64,000 nucleotides of DNA. Origin: Nitrospira sp. (lineage in GTDB: Bacteria; Nitrospirota; Nitrospiria; Nitrospirales; Nitrospiraceae). Both the position numbers and the translations under genes were made by a program. The notes beneath the pieces are model-generated. The model was not told the DNA's origin. It was given only the letters and a program-made list of their open reading frames with translations, and ran no database searches. Shown here one piece after another: positions 7,516 through 17,044 of the stretch (its first letter is position 1; every line of letters begins with the position of its first letter). The stretch covers positions 1 through 64,000 of the forward strand of contig JAEURX010000018.1 in the NCBI GenBank assembly GCA_016788885.1. Reading direction: 5' to 3'.

Positions 7516-8208
7516 TTAGCGGCCTGATTTCAATCGATAGCGAAATCCCGGCAGCACCTCGATGGACCCCGCCCCATTATTTTCAAGTTTTCGACGCAGG
7601 CTGCGGACGTCGCAATCCAACTCCCGGAGCATCACTTCCGACCCCTCCCCGCCAGGAATGCCTATCAATTCTTCCGCACCCAACAATGTGTTCTCGCGAC
7701 CGAGCAGGACGTCGAGCAGGAGCGCCTCTTTTCGTGACACAGTGACTTCTCGTTTTCCAATCAGGATGACAAAGTAAGGCCCCTGCATTCTGATGGCCGC
7801 GTTCAGAACGGGACCTGCTTCCACGGTTGAGGGATCGCTTCGGCGAAGGACGGCCCGTACGCGGGAGACGACCTCGCTTGAACTGAACGGCTTCTCAACA
7901 TAATCGTCCGCTCCCATGTCCAGGCCGGCGATCCGTTGAGCTTCACCTCCGACCGCCGTCAACATGATGATCGGAATGTGCCGAGTAGCAGTATTGTGGC
8001 GCACCATCCGGCAAATCTCCTGACCGCTGAGTCCCGGCAACATGAGATCGAGCAGAACGAGTGCCGGCAGGCGGCCTTGAATATCCCGCCACCCGCTGGG
8101 GCCATCGGTGGACAGCGAGGTGCCAAAGCCCGCGAGGCGCAGTGCGCGATCGAGCAATGCGGCGTGGAGAGGCTCGTCTTCAACAATGTGTACGGTCGAA
8201 GTGGTCAT
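7516..8208 (-). CDS. Response regulator, canonical receiver with divergent winged helix
   Basis: A 230-residue protein. The receiver (about 5-120) is complete: acidic pair in IVEDE, phosphoacceptor Asp in LVLLDLMLPG, Thr in IIMLTA, Lys in VEKPF. The C-terminal half (135-230) keeps the winged-helix outline (TVSRKEALLLDVLLGREN, LRELDCDVRSLRRKLE, VLPGFRYRL) but is only distantly like OmpR. It stands alone with no kinase beside it. It starts about 210 bp from the second pstS, transcribed divergently. It is structurally similar to the regulator at 17984; the pair brackets the pst operon. Confidence 0.8.
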   Translation of the reverse strand: MTTSTVHIVEDEPLHAALLDRALRLAGFGTSLSTDGPSGWRDIQGRLPALVLLDLMLPGLSGQEICRMVRHNTATRHIPIIMLTAVGGEAQRIAGLDMGADDYVEKPFSSSEVVSRVRAVLRRSDPSTVEAGPVLNAAIRMQGPYFVILIGKREVTVSRKEALLLDVLLGRENTLLGAEELIGIPGGEGSEVMLRELDCDVRSLRRKLENNGAGSIEVLPGFRYRLKSGR

Positions 8209-8319
8209 GGCATGAAATTGTACGGAGCGACTGTTTCAGTTTCCTCAACGGTTGTTGACGCGGTTGTTAACTCGACAGGGAGAGCAGCGACCGCTGCCCA
8301 GGGAAAGCGGTATAGGAAA

Positions 8320-8338
8320 GTTAACATGGTGTTTACAT
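8320..8338 (+). promoter_or_regulatory. Candidate Pho box upstream of the pstS-pstC-pstA-pstB operon
   Basis: GTTAACAT (8320-8327) and GTTTACAT (8331-8338) are near-identical direct repeats with an 11-bp period, about 85 bp upstream of the pstS start at 8423. This is the cleanest pair in the window and gives the consensus used for the other sites. Confidence 0.65.
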
Positions 8339-8422
8339 CGGGCTGATGGCCAAGAAATGCCCGCACCCTATGTTCATCAGTGCAATCGTACGGGGCTTTT
8401 TTAAATGGGAGGAATGTCTTCT

Positions 8423-9433
8423 ATGATCGTCTCGCGTCAGATTTGTTTGGGGCTCACGTTGACCGTGCTGGGTCCGTTTATGACGACGTGTCTGGTCAGC
8501 GCCGCGGCGGGTGATGCTCCCGCAGTCGACACGCTTACCATCGATGCCGAGATCAAGCCCTATGGGAAGGTCAGCGGCGTGTCCGGAACAATCAATAGTA
8601 TCGGCTCGGATACCCTCAACAATCTCATCACCTTGTGGGCGGAAGGATTTCGGAAACAATACCCCAACGTCAAAATTCAAGTGGAGGGGAAAGGATCGAG
8701 CACGGCCCCTCCCGCGTTGATCGAAAATACGGCTCAATTGGGCCCCATGTCACGGACGATGAAGTCCAGTGAGATCGATGCGTTCGAAGCCAAGTTCGGG
8801 TACCCCCCCACCGCCTACCCCGTCGCGGTGGATGCGCTGGCGCTCTTCGTCAACAAAGACAATCCGACGAAAGGGCTTACTATCGCGGAGGTCGATGCGC
8901 TGTTTTCAAAGTCGCGGCGGCAGGGGCACCCCACTGATCTGACCCGCTGGGGGCAGCTCGGTCATAGGGGCGATTGGGCCGATGCGCCGATCAGTCTCTA
9001 TGGTCGGAATTCAGCATCAGGAACGTACGGTTTCTTCAAGGAGCACGCGTTGAAAAATGGCGACTTCAAGGATCAGGTGAAAGAGCAGCCGGGATCGGCC
9101 TCCGTGGTACAGGGCATCAACGAGGACCGGTACGGCATTGGATATAGCGGTATCGGCTACAGTACATCGGGAGTGAAAATGGTTCCACTGGCGGCGAAGG
9201 CGGGACAACCGTTCGTCGAACCGACTCATGCCAATACGAAGAATGGAACCTATCCGCTCTGGCGCTACTTGTACATCTACGTGAATCAGGCCCCGGGTAA
9301 ACCGCTCTCCCCCATCGTGAAAGAATTTCTGGCGTACGTCTACAGCAAAGAAGGGCAATCGGATGTGCTGAGGGATGGATACTTCCCCGTCCCCGGTGCA
9401 TTGGCCGAGAAGCAACTCGCCAAGATTCGATAA
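8423..9433 (+). CDS. pstS: Phosphate ABC transporter substrate-binding protein PstS (copy 2)
   Basis: A 336-residue PstS with a signal peptide (hydrophobic to about 24, cleavage near VSAAAG). Recognisable elements are INSIGSDTLNNL, EGKGSSTAPPAL, YPVAVDALALFVNKDNP, LYGRNSASGTYGFFKEHAL and YVYSKEGQ. GGAGG at 8408-8412 fits the ATG at 8423; two earlier in-frame ATGs (8405, 8414) lie on or before that site. The stop overlaps the pstC start (TAATG), so it is the operon-linked PstS, working with the permease and ATPase downstream. It is homologous to copy 1 throughout, e.g. the SGTRAFFQEH/SGTYGFFKEH region. Confidence 0.93.
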   Translation: MIVSRQICLGLTLTVLGPFMTTCLVSAAAGDAPAVDTLTIDAEIKPYGKVSGVSGTINSIGSDTLNNLITLWAEGFRKQYPNVKIQVEGKGSSTAPPALIENTAQLGPMSRTMKSSEIDAFEAKFGYPPTAYPVAVDALALFVNKDNPTKGLTIAEVDALFSKSRRQGHPTDLTRWGQLGHRGDWADAPISLYGRNSASGTYGFFKEHALKNGDFKDQVKEQPGSASVVQGINEDRYGIGYSGIGYSTSGVKMVPLAAKAGQPFVEPTHANTKNGTYPLWRYLYIYVNQAPGKPLSPIVKEFLAYVYSKEGQSDVLRDGYFPVPGALAEKQLAKIR

Positions 9434-11661
9434 TGAAGACAAATCCGATGAGACATGTGTTCAGGCCCTTTCATGTACGAACGTTGATCGACCGGCTCGC
9501 CCGCATGGTTATTGCAGTGGGCGGGCTGGCGACCATCGTCAGCATTCTCGGCATCTTCTTTTTTCTGTTTCGGGAGGTCACTCCGCTTTTCACGGCGCCA
9601 AGTGCGAAGTTAAGCCAACGCCTCAGTGTGCCGGCCTTGCTTCAAGATGAAGGCCCCGCGCAGGTGGCGGTGGATGAACATCGTGAGATTGCCGAGGTCT
9701 TCACCTCCGGCGCGATTCAATTTTTCGACTTGGCCTCGGGCCGACCTATGGCCTTGGACATGCCGGCTCAGTTGACCTCGACGCAGGTGACGGCCATGGC
9801 CTCGGGGGGGGGCCACAGCGCGCGCCTGGCCGTCGGTACGGCAGACGGCCACATCTTGCTGTTGAAGATCGGCACTACGACGGAGTTCTCCGAGCAGGGC
9901 GAACGGCGGAAACGGCCGCACGTTCATGCCGGCTCGCCCATTCCGGTGACGAATAGCCCGATTGTCCGCCTGGCCTATCGGTCCAACGATCAGGGCAGTG
10001 TTCTTGTGCTCGCCACGAAAGCGGGACGTCTGTTCATCGGGAGAATCGACGCTGATGATGCCGCGGGAACCGAACTGAAGATCACGGAGCTGCCTCAACC
10101 GGCTGGTGCCGTCACGTCTCTCGCGCTGGACGCATCGCTGGAACACGTGTACATCGGCACTTCCGACGGGCATGTCGTTCATGTCGGAATTTCAGAGACG
10201 CAGCCGCCGGAGGTGAACGCGTCCTATGTGGCGGCCTCATCCGATACGGCGATCACCATGCTGGGATTTCTCAGCGGTGATCGGAGTCTGGTGGTCATGG
10301 CGGCTGACGGGGCCGTGTCCACGTGGGGGTTGGTTCGACGCGCCGACGTGCCATCCGGCTGGATCCTCACTCAGATGCATACGTTCCGCTCCCACTCCGC
10401 GCCGGTGACGTCGTTTGCTCCGTCGCAACGGGTCAAAGGTTTTGTCACCGGAGATGCGAAGGGCAATGTCTTCCTGCATCATGCCACCTCTTCTCAAACC
10501 TTGTTGAGGCTCGCCATTGGAGAGTTTCCGATTCGTGCGGTGGCATTTGCGCCGAAAGGCGACGCCGTGATCGCTCTGGATGGAGCCGGGCAACTGTCGG
10601 TCTACCAGGTCCAGAATCCGTATCCTGAGGTCACATTGGACACACTCTTCGGCAAAGTCTGGTACGAGGGGTATGATCAGCCCGCGTATGTCTGGCAATC
10701 ATCTTCCGGATCGGATGATGTGGAGCCGAAACTGGGCCTCCTTCCGTTGGCGTTTGGAACGCTGAAAGGAACGATCTATGCCTTGTTCCTGGCCGTGCCT
10801 ATCGCGATTTTCTCCGCGATCTGCACCTCGCAGTTCATGCATCACGATCTTCGCGCTAAAGTTAAACCGATAATTGAAGTCATGGCCGCCCTGCCGACCG
10901 TGGTGCTCGGCTTTTTAGCGGGGCTCTGGCTGGCTCCGCTTCTGGAGCGTATGCTTCCCGCCCTGGCCGGCATGGCGCTGGTCTTGCCGATGTTGGTCAT
11001 CGTGGCCTCCTTCGCCTGGCATCTCTGTCCCCTATCCATCACACGGCATTTTTCTGCGGGCAACGAAGCGCTGATGTTGATGCCCATTCTGGCTCTCGGG
11101 ATCGGCGGTTGCCTCTGGGCGCATTCCTTGTTCGAGGTCTGGTGGTTCGACGGCAACATCAAGGCCTGGCTTTCGAATCGGCTCGGCATCCAATATGACC
11201 AGCGCAATGCCTTGGTCGTCGGCATTGTGATGGGATTTGCCATCGTACCGGTGATCTACAGTATTGCCGAAGAGGCGCTTTTCAACGTGCCGAAATCCCA
11301 CATCGCCGGCTCGCTGGCGCTGGGTGCCACGCGCTGGCAAACCGTGCTGCATCTGGTCTTGTTATCTGCCAGCCCCGGAATCTTTTCTGCCGTCATGATC
11401 GGCTTCGGCCGCGCCATCGGAGAAACCATGATCGTCCTGATGGCCACCGGAAACACCCCGATTCTGGATTGGAATTGGGCCAACGGGTTCCGGACCTTGT
11501 CGGCCAACATCGCCGTCGAAATTCCAGAGGCGCCGCACGGCGGAAGTCTGTACCGGGTGCTGTTCCTGGCGGCTCTGCTCCTGTTCGTGATCACGTTCGT
11601 CATCAATTCGCTGGCGGAACTCATCCGCCAGCGGCTCCGGGATAAATATAGCCATGGGTAA
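9433..11661 (+). CDS. pstC: Phosphate ABC transporter permease PstC, long form with propeller-like domain
   Basis: A 742-residue permease, more than twice the E. coli PstC length (about 320). One membrane helix (about 25-48) is followed by about 350 residues of repeated beta-strand segments with WD/PQQ-like spacing (e.g. RLAVGTADGHILLLKIG, EHVYIGTSDGHVVHVG, GFVTGDAKGNVFLHH), which look like a seven-bladed propeller on the periplasmic side. The transmembrane domain (about 440-742) carries the binding-protein-dependent transport EAA loop (GSLALGATRWQTVLHLVLL). Long PstC proteins are also known in Pseudomonas. Its start overlaps the pstS stop by one base, and its end overlaps pstA by 8 nt. Confidence 0.9.
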   Translation: MKTNPMRHVFRPFHVRTLIDRLARMVIAVGGLATIVSILGIFFFLFREVTPLFTAPSAKLSQRLSVPALLQDEGPAQVAVDEHREIAEVFTSGAIQFFDLASGRPMALDMPAQLTSTQVTAMASGGGHSARLAVGTADGHILLLKIGTTTEFSEQGERRKRPHVHAGSPIPVTNSPIVRLAYRSNDQGSVLVLATKAGRLFIGRIDADDAAGTELKITELPQPAGAVTSLALDASLEHVYIGTSDGHVVHVGISETQPPEVNASYVAASSDTAITMLGFLSGDRSLVVMAADGAVSTWGLVRRADVPSGWILTQMHTFRSHSAPVTSFAPSQRVKGFVTGDAKGNVFLHHATSSQTLLRLAIGEFPIRAVAFAPKGDAVIALDGAGQLSVYQVQNPYPEVTLDTLFGKVWYEGYDQPAYVWQSSSGSDDVEPKLGLLPLAFGTLKGTIYALFLAVPIAIFSAICTSQFMHHDLRAKVKPIIEVMAALPTVVLGFLAGLWLAPLLERMLPALAGMALVLPMLVIVASFAWHLCPLSITRHFSAGNEALMLMPILALGIGGCLWAHSLFEVWWFDGNIKAWLSNRLGIQYDQRNALVVGIVMGFAIVPVIYSIAEEALFNVPKSHIAGSLALGATRWQTVLHLVLLSASPGIFSAVMIGFGRAIGETMIVLMATGNTPILDWNWANGFRTLSANIAVEIPEAPHGGSLYRVLFLAALLLFVITFVINSLAELIRQRLRDKYSHG

Positions 11662-13300
11662 ACCATCCACGCGCATGAACAGTTTTTGGCGAGGCGGAGA
11701 ACTCTTCGTCTGGATGACGGCGTCCGGTGTGGCGATCAGTTTACTGATGGTGGCGGGAATGCTGGTCCTGATCATCGTCAACGGCTTGGGGCAGTTCTGG
11801 CCGCGCGCCTTGCAACAGGTCACGCTGAAGACACAGGGGACGGTGATCGGGCAACTCGTCGGCGAAGAGCTGATTCCCCATTCGGTTACAACCGAGTGGC
11901 AATCGGGCCAACGCCGCTTTCGCTATCGCGTGGGCAATCGGGATCAATTCGGTTCCGAATATCGGTGGGTCAATGAAACCGAGATCGCGTCGATCTCGGC
12001 TCCCGACGACCTCACGTTCGTCGAGCGCCGGGAATGGGGTCCTGCCTATGGACGTGTCAGCCTGCCTGCTGAAGGGGGTGCCGCAACGATCCGTGGCGAA
12101 GGCTGGGCTACCATTGTCAGACTGGTGGATCGGGCCAACCGGCTGCGCCAGCGAATCGAACACCTCGAGCGTGAGGAGATCGGATCCATCAACTATCGTA
12201 TCGAAAAGGCCAGGCTCGCACGTCAGGCTCTGGTGCTGAAAGGCGGGTCTGATCTGTCCGCTGCAGAAGCAGACCGCAGTCTCGTCGATCAGATCGCCGC
12301 GCTTGAGCGCGAATACCTCTCCAAGACCGAAGCGCTGGAGCGCTTACATGCAGAAGCCGGCCAGGATGTGCTGTTCCTCACTCTTTCCACCGGTCGATCG
12401 GTGCGTCTCTCGCTCGACCAGGTCCTGGCCGTCAGTCGGCCCAATGCGATGAGTTGGTTCGAAAAGACTCTGACCTATGTTCGGAACCTGTGGCTCTTCA
12501 TCTCCGGTGAACCTCGTGAGGCCAATACGGAAGGTGGGATTTTCCCTGCCATCTTCGGCACGGTGCTGATGGTGTTCTTGATGACCTTGGCGGCCATGCC
12601 CTTCGGGGTCATGGCGGCGGTGTATTTGCGGGAGTATGCGAAACAAGGACCGCTTGTCAGTCTGGTCAGAATCGCGGTGAACAACCTGGCCGGGGTACCC
12701 TCGATCGTGTTCGGCGTATTCGGCCTGGCATTCTTCGTCTATGCGCTGGGTGGCACCATCGACCAGATTCTGTTTCCCGAATCGTTGCCCAATCCCACCT
12801 TCGGCACGGGCGGGATTCTCTGGGCTTCGCTGACCCTCGCCCTGCTCACCGTTCCTGTCGTCATCGTTGCCACCGAGGAAGGGCTGTCTGCGGTACCGCG
12901 AGATTTTCGCGAGGGCTCGGTCGGCCTGGGCGCCACTAAATTGGAGACGATCCGGCATATCATTCTGCCCTGCGCCTTGCCGGGAATTTTGACGGGATTG
13001 ATTCTCGCCATGGCCAGAGCCGCAGGCGAAGTGGCGCCGCTGATGCTGACCGGCGTCGTCAAGTTGGCCCCGGCGCTTCCGCTGGATGAGTATCTTCCTT
13101 TTTTGCATCTCGAACGAAAGTTCATGCATTTGGGTTTTCATATTTATGACGTGGGATTTCAGTCGCCGAACGTCGAGGCGGCAAAGCCGATGGTCTACAT
13201 GACCACCCTGATCCTGATTCTGGTGGTGGTGCTGTTGAATCTGGCGGCGGTCATGCTGCGCAATCGCTTACGCAAACGATTCGCGACATCGGCTGTGTGA
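11654..13300 (+). CDS. pstA: Phosphate ABC transporter permease PstA, long form
   Basis: A 548-residue permease. After a first membrane helix (about 15-42) comes a roughly 230-residue soluble region with a predicted helical hairpin (LVDRANRLRQRIEHLEREEIG to LERLHAEAG), absent from E. coli PstA (296 residues). The permease domain (about 290-548) has five or six helices and the EAA loop GSVGLGATKLETIRHIILP. It pairs with PstC, and both carry large extra domains, so the two insertions may contact each other or PstS; inference. It starts 8 nt before the pstC stop. Confidence 0.92.
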   Translation: MGKPSTRMNSFWRGGELFVWMTASGVAISLLMVAGMLVLIIVNGLGQFWPRALQQVTLKTQGTVIGQLVGEELIPHSVTTEWQSGQRRFRYRVGNRDQFGSEYRWVNETEIASISAPDDLTFVERREWGPAYGRVSLPAEGGAATIRGEGWATIVRLVDRANRLRQRIEHLEREEIGSINYRIEKARLARQALVLKGGSDLSAAEADRSLVDQIAALEREYLSKTEALERLHAEAGQDVLFLTLSTGRSVRLSLDQVLAVSRPNAMSWFEKTLTYVRNLWLFISGEPREANTEGGIFPAIFGTVLMVFLMTLAAMPFGVMAAVYLREYAKQGPLVSLVRIAVNNLAGVPSIVFGVFGLAFFVYALGGTIDQILFPESLPNPTFGTGGILWASLTLALLTVPVVIVATEEGLSAVPRDFREGSVGLGATKLETIRHIILPCALPGILTGLILAMARAAGEVAPLMLTGVVKLAPALPLDEYLPFLHLERKFMHLGFHIYDVGFQSPNVEAAKPMVYMTTLILILVVVLLNLAAVMLRNRLRKRFATSAV

Positions 13301-13318
13301 TCACAGAGAGGAGCTCGT

Positions 13319-14176
13319 ATGGAAGTTCAATCAGACAGGGTGACGGCGCCCATGGTGTCGCTTCGCCCGGCCATCTCCCCGTCCCGGCTCGTGCCCGCTC
13401 AGCGGGGGCTCGAGTCGCCCGTGCAGGCGAAAATGTCGGTTCGCGAGCTCGACTTTTATTACGGGCATCGTCAGGCCCTGTTTCGTGTCGGGCTCACCGT
13501 TCGGAGCCACTCCGTGACGGCGTTCATCGGGCCATCAGGCTGCGGAAAATCCACCCTGCTCCGGTGTTTGAATCGCATGAACGATCTGGTGGAAGGCGCG
13601 CGTGCTGTAGGCCGGGTGGAGCTGGACGGCCTGGATATCTACGATGCGGCCGTCGATGTGACCGACCTCCGGAAGCGCGTGGGAATGGTCTTTCAAAAAT
13701 CGAATCCTTTTCCGAAATCGATCTATGACAACGTGGCCTATGGGCCGCGTCTGCATGGGACAAAAGACAAACGGTTGCTGGACGAGCTGGTTCAGCACAG
13801 TTTGCAAGGAGCCGGCCTCTGGGATGAGGTGAAGGACCGTCTTCAGCACAGTGCCGTCGGACTTTCAGGCGGACAGCAGCAGCGGCTGTGCATCGCCCGC
13901 GCGTTGGCGGTGCAACCGGAAGTCATTCTGATGGATGAACCCTGTTCGGCGTTGGATCCTATTGCGACAGGAAAAATCGAGGAGCTCATCTATCGCTTGA
14001 AGGAGACCTACACCGTCGTCATCGTGACACACAATATGCAACAGGCGGCACGGGTTTCCGATCAATGCGGATTTTTTCTCATGGGCGAGTTAGTCGAATT
14101 CGGCGATACCAAGACCATATTCACCACGCCTCGTGACAAACGAACCGAAGATTACATCACCGGGCGATTCGGATAA
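13319..14176 (+). CDS. pstB: Phosphate ABC transporter ATP-binding protein PstB
   Basis: A 285-residue ABC ATPase energising PstCA. It has Walker [10 protein letters not shown] (about 65-73), a Q-loop (VFQKSNPFP), the signature LSGGQQQR, Walker [12 protein letters not shown] and the switch His in VTHNM. The first 40 residues extend beyond the usual PstB start (PstB is typically about 255 residues), but the ATG at 13319 has a GAGAGGAG site, so the extension seems real. It lies 18 bp after pstA. Confidence 0.96.
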   Translation: MEVQSDRVTAPMVSLRPAISPSRLVPAQRGLESPVQAKMSVRELDFYYGHRQALFRVGLTVRSHSVTAFIGPSGCGKSTLLRCLNRMNDLVEGARAVGRVELDGLDIYDAAVDVTDLRKRVGMVFQKSNPFPKSIYDNVAYGPRLHGTKDKRLLDELVQHSLQGAGLWDEVKDRLQHSAVGLSGGQQQRLCIARALAVQPEVILMDEPCSALDPIATGKIEELIYRLKETYTVVIVTHNMQQAARVSDQCGFFLMGELVEFGDTKTIFTTPRDKRTEDYITGRFG

Positions 14177-14197
14177 ACGCCAGGAGGAGTTGGCATC

Positions 14198-14866
14198 ATG
14201 CAACGACACTTCGATCAAGACCTCGCGCATCTCAAGCAGCAGTTGCTCCGCATGGGCGGCCTGGTCGAGTCGCAAATTCAGCAGGCTTTGCAGGCTCTGG
14301 TGGATCGGGATTCCGATCTGGCCGTCGACGTCATCAAGCAAGATCACGACGTCAACGCCTTGGACGTCGAGATCGACGAACTCTGCGTCCAGTTATTGGC
14401 GCTTCAACAGCCCACGGCCAGGGACTTGCGGTTCATCACGACCGCCATGAAGATTTCTTCGGAACTGGAACGCATGGGTGATCTGGCCGACAACATCGCT
14501 CAGCGCGCATTGGAATTGAACGGCGAGCCGCAACTCAAGCCCTATATCGACATTCCACGCATGGCCAATTGGACCATGCGTATGGTCAAGGAGTGCCTGG
14601 ACGCCTTCGTGAATTCCGATCCGGCGCTGGCGAGAAAGGTCTGCACGGACGATGATTTTGTGGATGAGCTCAACGAGCAGTTGTTTCGAGAACTGCTCTC
14701 CTTTATGCTGGAGGACACGCGCACCATCACGCGCGCGATCCGCCTGACGTTCGTAGCCAAGTCGCTCGAACGCATCGCCGATCACGCCACCAATATTGCG
14801 GAACTTGTCGTCTATATGGTTGAAGGCAAGAATATCCGGCATGTTGCTCCTACCGCGAGTTTATAG
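14198..14866 (+). CDS. phoU: Phosphate signalling protein PhoU
   Basis: A 222-residue protein with two PhoU three-helix repeats (about 8-105 and 115-210). Each contains the metal-binding type ExxxD signatures (RMGDLADNIAQRAL; RIADHATNIAELVVYMV). PhoU links Pst transport state to the Pho two-component system and to polyphosphate levels. It starts with an AGGAGG site 21 bp after pstB, and its stop codon abuts the ATG of the following exopolyphosphatase gene. No PhoR kinase is present nearby, so its signalling partner is not visible. Confidence 0.95.
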   Translation: MQRHFDQDLAHLKQQLLRMGGLVESQIQQALQALVDRDSDLAVDVIKQDHDVNALDVEIDELCVQLLALQQPTARDLRFITTAMKISSELERMGDLADNIAQRALELNGEPQLKPYIDIPRMANWTMRMVKECLDAFVNSDPALARKVCTDDDFVDELNEQLFRELLSFMLEDTRTITRAIRLTFVAKSLERIADHATNIAELVVYMVEGKNIRHVAPTASL

Positions 14867-16420
14867 ATGCCCAAGCTGGCCGTCCTCGATATCGGCACCA
14901 ATTCCATCCACATGGTGTTAGCCGAGGTCCAGCCGGACTACTCCTATAAGATTCTCGATCGATTCAAAGACATGACGAGGCTGGGTGACGGTGTGTTCAC
15001 CTCGCGACGGCTCTCCGATCAGGCCATGATGCGGGGGCTGGAGGTGATTCGCGCGCTCGTGACTCTCGCTCGAAACAAGGGCTATGAGCAGATTGAGGCG
15101 GTGGCGACCAGTGCGGTTCGTGAGGCGCGCAACGGCGGAGAGTTCCTGGATCATGTGGCGCAGCAAACAGGTTTGGTCGTGCGCGTCATCACCGGAGCCG
15201 AGGAAGCACGGCTGATTTTTCTCGGCGTGCAAAATAGTGTCGCCTTGCCTGAGCAGCCGACGCTGGTGATCGATATCGGCGGCGGATCGGTGGAGGTCAT
15301 CGTCGGCAATCGGGAAACCGTGTTTCAGGCGAGAAGTCTCAAGTTGGGTGCGATTCGCCTCAAAGATCTCTATCTGCCGAAGACGCCTCCGTCGAAAGGT
15401 ATGCTGGGGGAATTAGAGCAGGCCGTGACGGTGCAATTGAAGGCGGGATTGGGCCCGTACAAGACCAAGCGCATTGAGCAGATTATCGCGACCTCCGGGA
15501 TGGCGGGCAATCTGGCCGAAGTCATCCATCTGCAACGGACCGGGCGCCCGCTTCCTCAACTGAATCTCGCCCATGTGACTGCGAAAGAAATCGCGGCCGT
15601 AGAGAAGCGTCTTGCCGGCGCCTCCCTGAAAACGAGGCTGGCGATGCCAGGCCTAGACCCTAAGCGCGTGGATACGTTGCTTCCCGCCACAATCGTTTTC
15701 AGGATTTTGCTCGACTTGCTGCAGAAGACCGAGTTGACGATTTGCGACAAGGCGATCCGCGAAGGCATCATTTATGATTTTATCCAGCGGCATCATGAGC
15801 GCATCCAGGCGGAACGAGACATTCCCGATGTGCGCAAGCGCAACATCCTGGCGTTGGCGCATCGCTGCCATGTCTCGGAGACCCATGCCCTTCACGTCGC
15901 GGGATTAGCCTTGCGTCTGTTCGATCAGACCGCACCGCTCCACGGCTTTGGGCCGCGTGAGCGTGAGTGGCTGGAGTGTGCAGCCATCCTGCATGATATC
16001 GGCTATCATATCAATTCGCGGCAGCATCATAAGCATGCCTACTACTTGATCAAGAACAGCGACCTCTCGGGGTTCACGGCCGAGGAGATCGATCTAGTCG
16101 CGAATGTCGCTCGCTATCATCGCCGTTCGGTGCCGAGCCGAAAGCATGACGAGTTTCAGGTCCTTTCCGCCAGTACGCAACGTGTCATCAACGTGCTTTC
16201 CGCGCTGTTGCGCATCGCCGACGGGCTGGATCGTAGCCAGTTCTCGGTCGTGCAGAACGTCGATGTGAAGCTTGGCAAATCCGTGGTGATCACGGTGCAG
16301 GCATCCGGCGATGCCGAACTGGAGATGTGGGCGGCACGGGGACGAAGCGACCTCTTCGAGAAGGTGTTCAAGCGGCCGGTTCAGTTCGTGACCAAGAATC
16401 AGGAGGAGAGCGGGGCCTGA
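14867..16420 (+). CDS. ppx: Exopolyphosphatase / pppGpp phosphatase (Ppx/GppA) with HD domain
   Basis: A 517-residue enzyme of the ASKHA superfamily. It hydrolyses terminal phosphate from polyphosphate and/or pppGpp; the two activities cannot be separated by sequence reading. The phosphate-1 motif is LDIGTNSIHMV at the start, and the phosphate-2 motif is VIDIGGGSVEVIVG near residue 140. The last third is an HD-type helical domain (HVAGLALRLFD, CAAILHDIGYHI, HHKHAYYLIK). Its ATG directly follows the phoU stop, so phosphate uptake and polyphosphate breakdown are co-expressed. Confidence 0.9.
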   Translation: MPKLAVLDIGTNSIHMVLAEVQPDYSYKILDRFKDMTRLGDGVFTSRRLSDQAMMRGLEVIRALVTLARNKGYEQIEAVATSAVREARNGGEFLDHVAQQTGLVVRVITGAEEARLIFLGVQNSVALPEQPTLVIDIGGGSVEVIVGNRETVFQARSLKLGAIRLKDLYLPKTPPSKGMLGELEQAVTVQLKAGLGPYKTKRIEQIIATSGMAGNLAEVIHLQRTGRPLPQLNLAHVTAKEIAAVEKRLAGASLKTRLAMPGLDPKRVDTLLPATIVFRILLDLLQKTELTICDKAIREGIIYDFIQRHHERIQAERDIPDVRKRNILALAHRCHVSETHALHVAGLALRLFDQTAPLHGFGPREREWLECAAILHDIGYHINSRQHHKHAYYLIKNSDLSGFTAEEIDLVANVARYHRRSVPSRKHDEFQVLSASTQRVINVLSALLRIADGLDRSQFSVVQNVDVKLGKSVVITVQASGDAELEMWAARGRSDLFEKVFKRPVQFVTKNQEESGA

Positions 16421-16546
16421 TCCTGGAGTCGGAGCCGCACCTCGTTCTTCTCCGTTGTGCGCATCAGATCGTTCTACCGCCTCCCTGCGCATACTCTGAT
16501 GTGATGTTGCCTCGGAGGAGCACTCCGCTCAGACCGCCGTGTCCGG

Positions 16547-17044
16547 TCATGCCAGCGCGCGTAACTGGGATGGAGTCAGCCACCAGACGAGTCGTCCTGC
16601 TCCAGGTCGCACGACCCTCTCGATCTGGATGAGGCACGCGCCGGCCTTCTTGAATGAAAAGGCGCGCGAGGAGGTGCCTGTCAGCAGCAGTCCGGCGGTG
16701 GCGCTGAGGTGTGGTTCGTGGCCGATACACCACACGAAGCCATCCGGCGGCAAGGTGCCGAGAAGTGCTAAGATGGTGTGCGGAGGGGCTGACGGTTCAA
16801 GTTCTGGAGTGCTGTGTACGGGTATCTTTTCTTGAAGCAGTGCTTGAAGAATTGCAGCCGTTTGGCGGGCACGCGTCAGCGGGCTCGAAAGAATATGCGT
16901 CGGCGTGACTCGCAACGCCAGCAGTCCCTTGCCGGACTGGCGGGTACGGACCATCCCCTTGTTCGTGAGAGGCCTCTGCCGCTCCGTCCCCTCCCACTCT
17001 TCGCGTTGGACGGCAATGCCATGGCGAACGAACAGGCAGTTCAT
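16547..17044 (-). CDS. sixA: SixA-type phosphohistidine phosphatase
   Basis: A 165-residue histidine-phosphatase-superfamily protein. The catalytic RHG is at residues 7-9 (LFVRHGIAV), with HILSSPLTRARQTA and the second His in WCIGHEPHLS. SixA removes phosphate from histidine residues of phosphotransfer proteins, classically the Hpt domain of ArcB or the Npr system. The ATG at 17044 has AAGGAAG 8 bases upstream; the longer frame from 17080 lacks this. It is convergent with ppx and divergent from the CHAD gene. Confidence 0.85.
   Translation of the reverse strand: MNCLFVRHGIAVQREEWEGTERQRPLTNKGMVRTRQSGKGLLALRVTPTHILSSPLTRARQTAAILQALLQEKIPVHSTPELEPSAPPHTILALLGTLPPDGFVWCIGHEPHLSATAGLLLTGTSSRAFSFKKAGACLIQIERVVRPGAGRLVWWLTPSQLRALA

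Noticed and set aside
8251-8271. GTTGTTGAC and GTTGTTAAC repeat upstream of the regulator at 7516, resembling a Pho box
   Set aside because: The period is 12 bp, not 11, and the hexamers differ from the other sites, so it was not called.
13297-13728. Plus-strand frame starting at the pstA end
   Set aside because: It runs out of frame through pstB, whose own start and motifs are unambiguous.
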